From CAZJKE01 sp964546585 (lineage in GTDB: Bacteria > Planctomycetota > Phycisphaerae > Phycisphaerales > SM1A02): a stretch of 11,751 nucleotides of DNA. Of this stretch, positions 5,311 through 11,751 are shown one piece after another. Each line of letters opens with the position of its first letter. Position 1 is the stretch's first letter. A program made the translations under genes and the position numbers. The notes beneath the pieces were generated by a model, which was given only the letters and a program-made list of their open reading frames with translations, ran no database searches and was not told the DNA's origin. The stretch spans positions 1 to 11,751 of the forward strand of contig CAZJKE010000048.1 in assembly GCA_964546585.1 (NCBI GenBank), in the 5' to 3' direction.

Positions 5311-6619
5311 CTTCGGCCGTTGGCCGGCCGACTGAGTGGTAGGTGAAACCAGCCTTGGCGACCTCGCAGGGGCGATACATGTTGCGGCCGTCGAATATGA
5401 CCGGCGAGGCCATGAGCGAGCGGACCTTCGCGAAGTCCGGCGTGCGGAATTCGTCCCATTCGGTGCAGATGATCAACACATCCGCACCCGCCACGGCGGT
5501 GTACCGATCAGTCACCGTACGCACCTGCGGCACCTCTGCCGTGAAGTTCGCAGCGGCCTCTGGATCATAGGCCGTCACAGTGGCACCCCCATCGAGAAGA
5601 CCGCGAAGAATGTCAATCGACGGTGCAGCACGCACATCGTCCGTCTGCGGCTTGAAGGCAAGTCCCCACACGGCCACCTGCCTGTTCCGAATGTCGCCAT
5701 CAAAGTGATCGACGATTCGCTTCAGGAATCGCTGGCGTTGTCGCTGGTTGATTGCGTGTACCGCCTGATTGATCAGACAAGGTGACTGCGTGTCCTCGCC
5801 CATCTCAATGACGGCAAGCGTGTCCTTGGGAAAACACGATCCGCCGTAGCCGATACCCGGCGCAAGAAACTCCGTTCCAATACGGTGATCGGTACCCATG
5901 CCCGCACGGACGAGATTGATATCCGCTCCGAGCCGCTCGCAGAGTGTGGCGATCTCGTTGACGAAACTGATCTTGCACGCGAGCATGGCATTGCTCGCGT
6001 ACTTGACCATCTCGGATGAGGGGATATCAAAGACCAGGAGGGGGTGGCCCTGCGAAGTAAACGGTTCATAGAGCACCCGAAGTTGGCGTTCAGCTTCACG
6101 CGAGTTTGTCCCGCACACGATGCGATCCGGCCGCATGAAGTCGTCCAGCGCATTGCCTTCCCGCAGAAACTCCGGGTTGTTGGCGATGTGAAACGGTCGT
6201 GTTGTTCCGGCGGCGATTCTTTCGGTGAGGCGCTTCGTCGTGCCGACTGGAACCGTAGACTTGACGACCACCACGGGCTCGCCGAGAGGCATGTTCGCCG
6301 CAATGTCATCGGCCACCGCGTGTACGGCAGTGAGATCGCACCGCTCATGATCCCCCGTCGGGGTTCCCACGCAGATGAAGATCACTTCCGCATCGGCATA
6401 CGCCGCCGCCCGATCGTCTGTGAAATGCAGCCGACCCGCCTCGATGTTCTGCGTGAGCAGTTCAGAGAGGCCCGGTTCGTAGAAGGGGGACTCCCCCTGC
6501 CGCAGCAATGCGACTTTCCCGGGGTCGATGTCGAGGCAGGTCACCGTGTTGCCTGTCTTCGCCAAAGCCGCTCCGGTGACCAGACCCACATAGCCGGTTC
6601 CAACAATCGTGACTTCCAT
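5276..6619 (-). CDS. ugd: UDP-glucose 6-dehydrogenase
   Basis: A 447-aa NAD-dependent cytosolic enzyme that oxidises UDP-glucose twice to UDP-glucuronate for envelope or extracellular polysaccharide. The N-terminal Rossmann motif is VGTGYVGL (6-13). Family motifs follow: GTPTG (85-89), STVPVGTT (121-128), NPEFLREG (148-155), the substrate-site Lys K206 in MVKYASNAML, and the catalytic Cys C262 in GGSCFPKD. The C-terminal UDP-binding domain holds GLAFKPQTDDVR (319-330). Length is near the usual 430-450. The tail after about residue 432 is encoded by REP-like palindromic DNA and probably replaced the original C-terminus. The ATG is preceded by TATTAT with a 6-nt gap and no Shine-Dalgarno. The gene lies 44 bp after the nuclease-like gene and 25 bp before the secretion-like cassette, all on the same strand. 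Confidence 0.96.
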   Translation of the reverse strand: MEVTIVGTGYVGLVTGAALAKTGNTVTCLDIDPGKVALLRQGESPFYEPGLSELLTQNIEAGRLHFTDDRAAAYADAEVIFICVGTPTGDHERCDLTAVHAVADDIAANMPLGEPVVVVKSTVPVGTTKRLTERIAAGTTRPFHIANNPEFLREGNALDDFMRPDRIVCGTNSREAERQLRVLYEPFTSQGHPLLVFDIPSSEMVKYASNAMLACKISFVNEIATLCERLGADINLVRAGMGTDHRIGTEFLAPGIGYGGSCFPKDTLAVIEMGEDTQSPCLINQAVHAINQRQRQRFLKRIVDHFDGDIRNRQVAVWGLAFKPQTDDVRAAPSIDILRGLLDGGATVTAYDPEAAANFTAEVPQVRTVTDRYTAVAGADVLIICTEWDEFRTPDFAKVRSLMASPVIFDGRNMYRPCEVAKAGFTYHSVGRPTAEGCQAPAPGTGV

Positions 6620-6625
6620 CGCACG

Positions 6626-6631
6626 ATAATA
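6626..6631 (-). promoter_or_regulatory. TATTAT -10-like hexamer before ugd
   Basis: TATTAT on the minus strand ends 6 nt before the ugd ATG, in the 44-bp gap after the preceding gene. There is no Shine-Dalgarno and no convincing -35. The spacing suggests a leaderless start. Confidence 0.4.
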
Positions 6632-6663
6632 CCGCGGGGGATCGACAACCGAAAGACCGTTCT

Positions 6664-7803
6664 TTACGGTTCCACCAGCACGAGATCAGCAACGAGCGGC
6701 AGATGGTCGGAGAGCGCCGCTGTGTCACCACTTCGCAGATTGCCTGCAGCAAGCGATGGGTCATCAAGATCTGCCGAGTCGAGCACGAACGCTCGCTCAA
6801 CGCGGATCGGTGTACGGACAAGCATCCAATCAAGCCGTCCGGGGGTAAAGGCGCTCGTAGCATCCGACCAGGTTGCGGTGAGCAGGCCGTCGGGCTGAGG
6901 CGCCTCAACGATGACCATGTCATTGCGTTGCAGGATCTCAAGCGGCCGCCGCGTGCCCACCAGATTCCAGTCACCGGCGATGACCAGCGGCCCTGCGTGC
7001 GATGCCAGACTGCGCCGAATCGACATCGCCTCCTCCTGCCGCTGTTGCTCGGCTTCGCCGTCGGGACCGCCGCAACACCGCAGGTGGACGGAGACGGCGG
7101 TCAGCGTTCTCTGGCCAAGGGCGATCTTCGCCGCCGCTACTTTGATGGGCCAATTCGCCACCGGCTGTGGAGCGGGCAGCGGCGTTGCCGGGAGCGTGGT
7201 GGCCACCGCGCTTCGCAACCGGTGGGATGTTCGTTCGCCGCTGAGGGGCGACATGATGACCGTCCATGTGCCGCCAAGAGCGCCGCCAAGAAACGCCGCA
7301 ACATCTCCGGGCGAATCGTTGCCGTCCAGTTCCTGCAGCAGCAGGATGTCGGGCCGCAACGATCGCAGGATTCTGGTGCCGCGGACCTTGTCATCCAGAA
7401 GATTGCCGAACTGGACATTCCAACTGACAACCCGGGTTCCGCCCGCGTCTGCGAGGTCGAATGACACCGGCTTCCGAGTGGCGCCGGGTCGGTCAATTCG
7501 GATCTCGAATCGACTGGATGCGGTTGTTGGCGCGAACACGAGACCGATCTCGTAAGGCGAGACCGCCACGCCATCCCGCGAGACTGCGACGCCGTACCCG
7601 GTCTCCTTTGGCGAGAAGGTGATGTGGACATCACCAATGTCCACTTTCAGCGGCCGCGGGAGTTGTTGGAGGCAACCGGGCTCTTCCAGGAGGATCTGCC
7701 GGTGGACGAACCGATCGTCCACGACCTCCGTCTGGTTTTCGGGCCAGTCCTGAAACTGGCCATCAATGACAATGGTCGCAAGCAGCGCGATGGCAATCGA
7801 CAT
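6664..7803 (-). CDS. Endonuclease/exonuclease/phosphatase-family protein, probably exported
   Basis: A 379-aa protein from the ATG at 7803. The C-terminal two thirds carry the full metal-dependent phosphoesterase motif set: SWNVQFGN (127-134), LLLQELDG (154-161), SVHLR (238-242), the catalytic IAGDWN (275-280), LDWMLV (324-329) and the terminal SDHLP (365-369). Members cut nucleic acids, phospholipids or other phosphoesters; the substrate is not evident. The N-terminus is a short hydrophobic run (1-13) leading into VIDGQFQDWP (12-21), typical of CBM9-like beta-sandwich domains of secreted proteins, so export is likely. The hydrophobic run lacks a basic start. A GTG at 7836 would add VALVIRDIVQG with an Arg but overlap glyA. 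The ATG is preceded by TATCGT with a 7-nt gap and lies 19 bp from the divergent glyA start. Confidence 0.85.
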   Translation of the reverse strand: MSIAIALLATIVIDGQFQDWPENQTEVVDDRFVHRQILLEEPGCLQQLPRPLKVDIGDVHITFSPKETGYGVAVSRDGVAVSPYEIGLVFAPTTASSRFEIRIDRPGATRKPVSFDLADAGGTRVVSWNVQFGNLLDDKVRGTRILRSLRPDILLLQELDGNDSPGDVAAFLGGALGGTWTVIMSPLSGERTSHRLRSAVATTLPATPLPAPQPVANWPIKVAAAKIALGQRTLTAVSVHLRCCGGPDGEAEQQRQEEAMSIRRSLASHAGPLVIAGDWNLVGTRRPLEILQRNDMVIVEAPQPDGLLTATWSDATSAFTPGRLDWMLVRTPIRVERAFVLDSADLDDPSLAAGNLRSGDTAALSDHLPLVADLVLVEP

Positions 7804-7809
7804 GCCTTG

Positions 7810-7816
7810 TACGATA
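7810..7816. promoter_or_regulatory. Overlapping divergent -10-like hexamers between nuclease-like gene and glyA
   Basis: Only 19 bp separate the two divergent starts. The plus strand reads TACGAT (7810-7815), 7 nt before the glyA ATG. The minus strand reads TATCGT (7816-7811), 7 nt before the other ATG. The two hexamers share five base pairs and lie over the palindrome CGATATCG (7812-7819). If both are real the promoters are mutually exclusive and both mRNAs are leaderless. No -35 elements are clear. Confidence 0.35.
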
Positions 7817-7822
7817 TCGCGG

Positions 7823-9130
7823 ATGACCAACGCCACCGATCGCAGCCAACTCGACCCGATTTCCCGCGAGGTTCTGGGCCTTCTCGAAGTGCAGGATCCC
7901 AGCGTCGCGGCCATGATGGCCTCCGAAGCGGAGCGGCAGGAACAGACGCTCGAGTTGATTGCCTCGGAGAACCATGTGTCACCGGCAGTCATGCACACGA
8001 TGGGCTCGTGGATGACCAACAAGTATGCCGAGGGCTATCCGGGCAAGCGGTACTACGGCGGCTGCGAACATCATGACGCTATCGAGGACCTCGCCCGCGA
8101 GCGTGCGAAGGAACTCTTTGGCTGTGGGTATGCCAATGTCCAGCCCCACAGCGGTGCAAATGCCAATGTCGCCGCGTTCATGGCACTGTGCGACCCGCTC
8201 GACACCATCCTCTCTCTGCCGATCAAGTCAGGCGGCCACTTGAGCCACGGACTGAAACCGAACTTCTCCGGGACCTTCTACACCATTGAGGACTACGACC
8301 TCGACCCGGAGACTGAACTGCTCGACTACGAAGTGATTGCGCGGCGTGCGAAGGAGACCAGGCCGAAGATGATCATCTGTGGGTACAGCGCATACTCAAG
8401 AACAATTGACTTCGCGCGTTTTCGCGAAATTGCAGACAGCGTCGGCGCACTGTTGATGGCGGACATCGCCCACATCGCCGGGCTGGTGGCCGGTGGCGTT
8501 CACCCCTCGCCGTTCCCGCATGCACATGTCGTGACGACAACGACCCACAAGACGCTCCGCGGCCCGCGGGGTGGTCTGATTCTGAGCGATGATGAAGAGA
8601 TCGCCAAGAAGGTCGACCGCAAGGTCTTCCCGGGTTCGCAAGGCGGTCCGCTCATGCACATCATTGCCGCGAAAGCCGTCGCGCTCGGCGAAGCGTTGCA
8701 GCCGGAGTTCAAAGCCTACGCTGCGCAGGTAGTGGAGAACGCCGCCGTACTGGCGGAAGCGTTGGTGGCATACGGGTATCGCCTCTGCAGCGGTGGGACC
8801 GACAACCACCTCATGCTCGTTGACCTGCGACCGCGCGACGAAGACCTGACAGGTGCCGATGCGGAAGACTGGCTTGGTGCTGCCGGCATTGTCGTCAACA
8901 AGAATGGCATCCCAAACGACCCGCGGAAACCAATGGTGACCAGCGGGCTGCGGATCGGAACGCCAGCGCTGACGACTCGGGGCATGGGCACCGCGGAGAT
9001 GGAGATTGTGGCCCGGTTGATCGATCAGGTACTTGATGGCGGCGGCGCGGATGACGTGTGCCGTGAAGTCAACGAGCAGGTGCTTGAACTGTGCGGCAAG
9101 TTTCCGTTGTATGCGCACGGCGGCGATTGA
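7823..9130 (+). CDS. glyA: Serine hydroxymethyltransferase
   Basis: A 435-aa PLP enzyme that interconverts serine plus tetrahydrofolate with glycine plus 5,10-methylene-tetrahydrofolate, the main cytosolic one-carbon source. Visible family motifs are TLELIASEN (42-50), NKYAEGYPGKRYYGG (66-80), YANVQPHSGANAN (103-115) and the PLP-ring contact region ADIAHIAGLVA (213-223), with D214 and H217. The Schiff-base lysine is K243 in TTTTHKTLRGPRGG. Length fits bacterial GlyA (about 415-435). I chose the ATG at 7823. An in-frame ATG 57 bp upstream would add a non-conserved stretch lying inside the divergent gene. No Shine-Dalgarno is visible, but TACGAT precedes the ATG by 7 nt. The trmL-like gene starts 2 bp after the stop, so co-transcription is likely. 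Confidence 0.97.
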   Translation: MTNATDRSQLDPISREVLGLLEVQDPSVAAMMASEAERQEQTLELIASENHVSPAVMHTMGSWMTNKYAEGYPGKRYYGGCEHHDAIEDLARERAKELFGCGYANVQPHSGANANVAAFMALCDPLDTILSLPIKSGGHLSHGLKPNFSGTFYTIEDYDLDPETELLDYEVIARRAKETRPKMIICGYSAYSRTIDFARFREIADSVGALLMADIAHIAGLVAGGVHPSPFPHAHVVTTTTHKTLRGPRGGLILSDDEEIAKKVDRKVFPGSQGGPLMHIIAAKAVALGEALQPEFKAYAAQVVENAAVLAEALVAYGYRLCSGGTDNHLMLVDLRPRDEDLTGADAEDWLGAAGIVVNKNGIPNDPRKPMVTSGLRIGTPALTTRGMGTAEMEIVARLIDQVLDGGGADDVCREVNEQVLELCGKFPLYAHGGD

Positions 9131-9132
9131 TC

Positions 9133-9609
9133 GTGTCACTCTTCAACATCGTGCTGCTGCATCCGCAGATTCCAAACAACACTGGGAACATTGGCCGGAC
9201 GGCGGCTGCCACGGGATGCGCTTTGCACATCGTGCATCCCATCGCCTTTTCGATGGATGAGAAAGCCAGGCGGCGGGCGGGGCTCGACTACTGGGACAAG
9301 GTTGACTGCCGCGAACACGAGAGTTGGGAGGCATTTCTCGAAAACGAATCGCCGGAGCGGTTGTGGCTGTTCACCAAGTATGGCTCAGGTCCGCCGTGGG
9401 GGGCGGACCTCAGCGAAGGCGACTATCTTCTGTTCGGCGGCGAGTCTGACGGCGTGCCACCGGAGGTGCGGGCGTGGGCGGTTGAGCGGTGGGGCGAGCA
9501 GTCCCTGCTGGCCTTTCCGATGGAGAGCGGGATTCGCAGCCTCAACCTCGCAACCGCCGTCTGCGCAGCGGTCTACGAGGGCATGCGGCAGGTTCGCAGT
9601 CGTCCATGA
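9133..9609 (+). CDS. trmL: tRNA (cytidine/uridine-34-2'-O)-methyltransferase, TrmL-type SPOUT enzyme
   Basis: A 158-aa small SPOUT methyltransferase, matching the typical length of TrmL. It is expected to use S-adenosylmethionine to methylate the ribose at the wobble position of tRNA-Leu isoacceptors. The three knot motifs are visible: NTGNIGRT (16-23), LLFGGESDGVP (99-109) and the cofactor loop SGIRSLNLATAV (132-143). The start is taken as GTG at 9133, which gives the conserved beginning FNIVLLHPQIPNNTGN. A TTG at 9127 that overlaps the glyA stop is the alternative. There is no strong ribosome site, and with a 2-bp gap to glyA, translational coupling is likely. The exact position and tRNA specificity are inferred from the family. 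Confidence 0.92.
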   Translation: MSLFNIVLLHPQIPNNTGNIGRTAAATGCALHIVHPIAFSMDEKARRRAGLDYWDKVDCREHESWEAFLENESPERLWLFTKYGSGPPWGADLSEGDYLLFGGESDGVPPEVRAWAVERWGEQSLLAFPMESGIRSLNLATAVCAAVYEGMRQVRSRP

Positions 9610-9623
9610 ATAGGCTCGTTTCG

Positions 9624-9665
9624 TGGTATAGTCGCCTCTCTCGCCACGGCGGCGGGGAAGAGGAG
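9624..9665 (+). promoter_or_regulatory. Extended -10 promoter and ribosome site of the EF-G-like gene
   Basis: TGGTATAGT (9624-9632) is a good extended -10 element just after the trmL stop. No matching -35 is seen at 16-18 bp. It would start transcription near 9639 and give a leader of roughly 40 nt. GAGGAG (9660-9665) is a Shine-Dalgarno 11 nt before the ATG at 9677, and a second weak AGGA lies at 9670-9673. Unlike the other first genes here, this one has a real leader. Confidence 0.5.
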
Positions 9666-9676
9666 ATGCAGGAACC

Positions 9677-11731
9677 ATGGGCACATACGGCACGACCGAT
9701 ATCCGAAACATTGCGCTGACCGGAGCGAGCGGATCGGGCAAGACGACGCTGGCCGAAGTGATGTTGCACGATGCGGGCGAGATCGGGCGTATCGGCAAGG
9801 TCGAGGAGGGCAGCACCGTCTGTGATTACGACGACCTGTCACAAGAACTGAAGCACAGTCTCGACAGCGCAGTTGTTCACCTTGATTGGGACGGCGCGCA
9901 TGTCAATATCATCGACACACCCGGTGCGGCCGGCTTTGTGGGGCAGGCATACGCTGCGTTGGCTGCGGTCGAAACGCAGGTTGTGATGATCGATGCATCC
10001 TCAGGCATAGAAACAGTGACGCGGCGACTCATGAAGGGCGGCCGCGACCGAAACCTCTCTCAGGTCATCATCATCAACAAGATTGACCACGAGGCCGATC
10101 TCGGTGGTTTGCTTTCACGGCTGCAGGATTCGTTTGGTGGCGCATGCCGTCCGGTGAATCTCCCCGCCGACGGGGGCAAGACGATCATTGATTGTTTTCA
10201 GAATGCTGACGGCGAGAGCGATCTCGGCGATGTCGGTGACTTCCATACGGGCATCGTTGACCAAGTAGTCGAAGTCGATGAGGAACTCATGGAAGCGTAT
10301 CTGGAGCAAGGCGAAGTGTCGCCGGATCAATTGCGGGGTCCGTTCAAGCGATCGATGCGAGAAGGACATCTCGTGCCAGTCGTCTTCATGTCTGCTCGCG
10401 AGGGCGTCGGTGTCAAGGAGTTCATGAATCTGGTGACGGAGTTGTGCCCGAATCCAAACGAGGGAAATGCTCCAACATTTACGGCGGTCAATGGCGACGA
10501 GCGAACGGATTGGCAGCCTGAAGACGGCGGCAAGGAACCGGTGGCGCATGTCTTCAAGGTGTCATCCGATCCGTATGTTGGAAAGTTGTGCGTGTTCCGC
10601 GTGCACCAGGGACATATGGGCCCCGATGTGCATCCGAAGGTCGGCAACGCCCGCAAGGCCATTCGGCTGAGCCATGTGTTCAAGTTACAGGGAAAAGACC
10701 ACAAGGAGACCGACTCCGTCATCGAGGGCGACATCGGTGCCGTTGCGAAGGTCGAGGAACTGGACTATGACTGTGTGTTGCACGGCGGAGATGCCGGCGA
10801 CTCTCTTGAACTTCGCGGCGGTGCGATTCCCAATCCCATGTTCGGGCTTGCGCTTGATGCTGCAAACCGGAATGCCGAGGAAAAACTTGGCGAGGCGCTT
10901 CAGAAACTTCTCGCGGAGGATCCAACTTTGGCGATCGACCGTGTGTTGGCGACGGGCGACACTGTTCTGCGAGGACTCGGAGAAATGCATCTTCGTGTGA
11001 AGTTGCGTCTTCTCAAGGAGCGATACGGCGTGGAAGTCGAGACTCGAAAGCCCAAGGTCGCCTACAAGGAAACGATCATGGGGAATGCCGAGGGGCATCA
11101 TCGGCACAAGAAACAAACCGGCGGTGCGGGGCAGTTTGGCGAGGTGTACCTGCGAGTCGAGCCACTGGTCGATGACGGCGAACAGGATGTCCGCGACGGT
11201 CTTCTCTTTGTTGACGACACATTCGGCGGATCGATTCCGAAGCAGTTTCTGCCAGCGATTGAGAAGGGGATTCGACAGGTCATTCTGCATGGCGCTGTGG
11301 CCGGGTGTCCGATGCAGGACATCAAGGTGAGCGTCTACGACGGGAAGCATCACCCTGTGGACTCGAAGGAAGTTGCGTTCGTCACGGCCGGAAAGAGGGC
11401 GTTCATTGATGCAGTGAAGAAGGCGAAGCCGGTTCTCCTTGAGCCTGTTGTCACGCTGCACATCACGATTCCCACGGACATGATCGGCGACATCTCGTCC
11501 GACATCTCCGGTCGCCGCGGACGTATTCTCGGCACGGAGATGCTGCCCGGTGATCAGGCTGTGCTGGAGGCTGAGGCACCGCTCGCCGAAGTGATGTCGT
11601 ATACGAGCCAGTTGCGTTCAATTACCGGCGGCGCGGGTTCCTATGAAATGGAATACGCCCGCGACGAACGCACGCCGCCCAATGTCCAGGCCGAAGTTGT
11701 CGCCTCCTACAAGCCCAAGGTCGAAGAATAG
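9677..11731 (+). CDS. EF-G-like translational GTPase (EF-G2/FusA2-type paralogue)
   Basis: A 684-aa protein with the five-domain EF-G layout: G domain 1 to about 260, II about 285-390, III about 395-465, IV about 468-590, V about 592-675. GTP motifs are GASGSGKTT (16-24), DTPG (80-83), NKID (134-137) and MSA (238-240). Canonical EF-G has AHIDAGKTT, RGITI and DTPGH. Here the P-loop is ATPase-like, the switch I Thr position is Ser (S61 in KHSL), and the catalytic His after DTPG is Ala (A84). These changes resemble the EF-G2/FusA2 paralogue group rather than housekeeping EF-G. Domain IV keeps its tip loop HHPVDSKEVAF (558-568), so ribosome binding in the tRNA-like position is plausible. It probably acts in the cytoplasm in translation, ribosome recycling or rescue; the role is not certain. 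It has its own promoter and Shine-Dalgarno. A palindrome begins 3 bp after the TAG stop. Confidence 0.9.
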   Translation: MGTYGTTDIRNIALTGASGSGKTTLAEVMLHDAGEIGRIGKVEEGSTVCDYDDLSQELKHSLDSAVVHLDWDGAHVNIIDTPGAAGFVGQAYAALAAVETQVVMIDASSGIETVTRRLMKGGRDRNLSQVIIINKIDHEADLGGLLSRLQDSFGGACRPVNLPADGGKTIIDCFQNADGESDLGDVGDFHTGIVDQVVEVDEELMEAYLEQGEVSPDQLRGPFKRSMREGHLVPVVFMSAREGVGVKEFMNLVTELCPNPNEGNAPTFTAVNGDERTDWQPEDGGKEPVAHVFKVSSDPYVGKLCVFRVHQGHMGPDVHPKVGNARKAIRLSHVFKLQGKDHKETDSVIEGDIGAVAKVEELDYDCVLHGGDAGDSLELRGGAIPNPMFGLALDAANRNAEEKLGEALQKLLAEDPTLAIDRVLATGDTVLRGLGEMHLRVKLRLLKERYGVEVETRKPKVAYKETIMGNAEGHHRHKKQTGGAGQFGEVYLRVEPLVDDGEQDVRDGLLFVDDTFGGSIPKQFLPAIEKGIRQVILHGAVAGCPMQDIKVSVYDGKHHPVDSKEVAFVTAGKRAFIDAVKKAKPVLLEPVVTLHITIPTDMIGDISSDISGRRGRILGTEMLPGDQAVLEAEAPLAEVMSYTSQLRSITGGAGSYEMEYARDERTPPNVQAEVVASYKPKVEE

Positions 11732-11734
11732 GAA

Positions 11735-11751
11735 GAGGTGTCTGACACCTC
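11735..11751. repeat. REP-like palindrome after the EF-G-like gene
   Basis: GAGGTGTC-T-GACACCTC is a perfect 17-bp palindrome with a 1-nt centre, starting 3 bp after the stop codon and reaching the last base of the window. Its core GGTGTCTGACACC is the same family as the two palindromes at 5272-5310. It may act as a terminator hairpin or be one half of a REP-like pair that continues beyond the window. Confidence 0.6.

Noticed and set aside
8396..8434. Imperfect hairpin (TTCGCG...CGCGAA) inside glyA
   Set aside because: It is short, interrupted, and inside conserved coding sequence; chance is sufficient.
8396..9139. 247-aa minus-strand reading frame opposite glyA
   Set aside because: It is antisense to a clearly conserved glyA coding region and has no recognisable domain.
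10685..11461. 258-aa minus-strand reading frame opposite the EF-G-like gene
   Set aside because: It is antisense to conserved EF-G domains II-IV, which fully explain the sequence.
1..11751. CRISPR array, insertion sequence, phage genes or toxin-antitoxin pair
   Set aside because: No regularly spaced repeat series, transposase, integrase, phage structural gene or toxin/antitoxin motif is visible.

Overview
The window is about 11.75 kb of GC-rich bacterial chromosome with short intergenic gaps. A WXG100-like / FtsK-type ATPase cluster, weak or absent Shine-Dalgarno sites, an EF-G paralogue and REP-like GGTGTCWGACACC palindromes together suggest a Planctomycetota-type genome, possibly Phycisphaerae. 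That assignment is an inference from gene style, because no taxonomic marker gene is present.

Layout. (1) Positions 1-274 hold no convincing gene. The stretch carries a 65-bp direct repeat (19-83 and 188-252), several stable hairpins, and a large imperfect palindrome (198-284) whose right arm includes the 3' end of a minus-strand tRNA-Val(UAC) at 275-348. (2) Positions 339-5250, minus strand, form a compact four-gene cassette. Read in the direction of transcription it encodes a WXG100-like protein, a 206-aa coiled-coil protein, a 70-aa W-motif helical protein, and a 1281-aa membrane FtsK/EccC-like ATPase with long coiled coils. The ATPase stop codon lies inside the tRNA-Val gene. (3) UDP-glucose 6-dehydrogenase (5276-6619) lies 25 bp upstream of the cassette on the same strand, and its last residues are encoded by a REP-like double palindrome. 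(4) A probably exported endonuclease/exonuclease/phosphatase-family protein (6664-7803, minus) is divergent from glyA, with 19 bp between the two starts. (5) On the plus strand, glyA and a TrmL-type tRNA methyltransferase are 2 bp apart. A separately promoted EF-G-like GTPase with altered catalytic positions follows, and then another REP-like palindrome at the window end.

How the genes work together. The cassette resembles a minimal type VII (ESX/Yuk)-like secretion module: one or two small helical W-motif proteins as substrates or partners, plus an EccC/EssC-type motor. None of the usual partners (EccB/D/E, mycosin, EssB, EsaA, YukD) is present here. The motor also differs from textbook EccC, because coiled coils flank its two membrane segments and only the middle of three ATPase-like domains has an intact Walker A. 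UDP-glucose dehydrogenase supplies UDP-glucuronate, usually for envelope polysaccharide, so shared transcription with the cassette would be compatible with a cell-surface role. The glyA, trmL and EF-G-like group serves one-carbon metabolism and translation.

Two sequence-level patterns stand out. TANNNT hexamers lie 6-8 nt before the start codons of five genes, which suggests leaderless transcripts. The tRNA-Val 3' region has trailer sequences that copy its own 5' acceptor strand.
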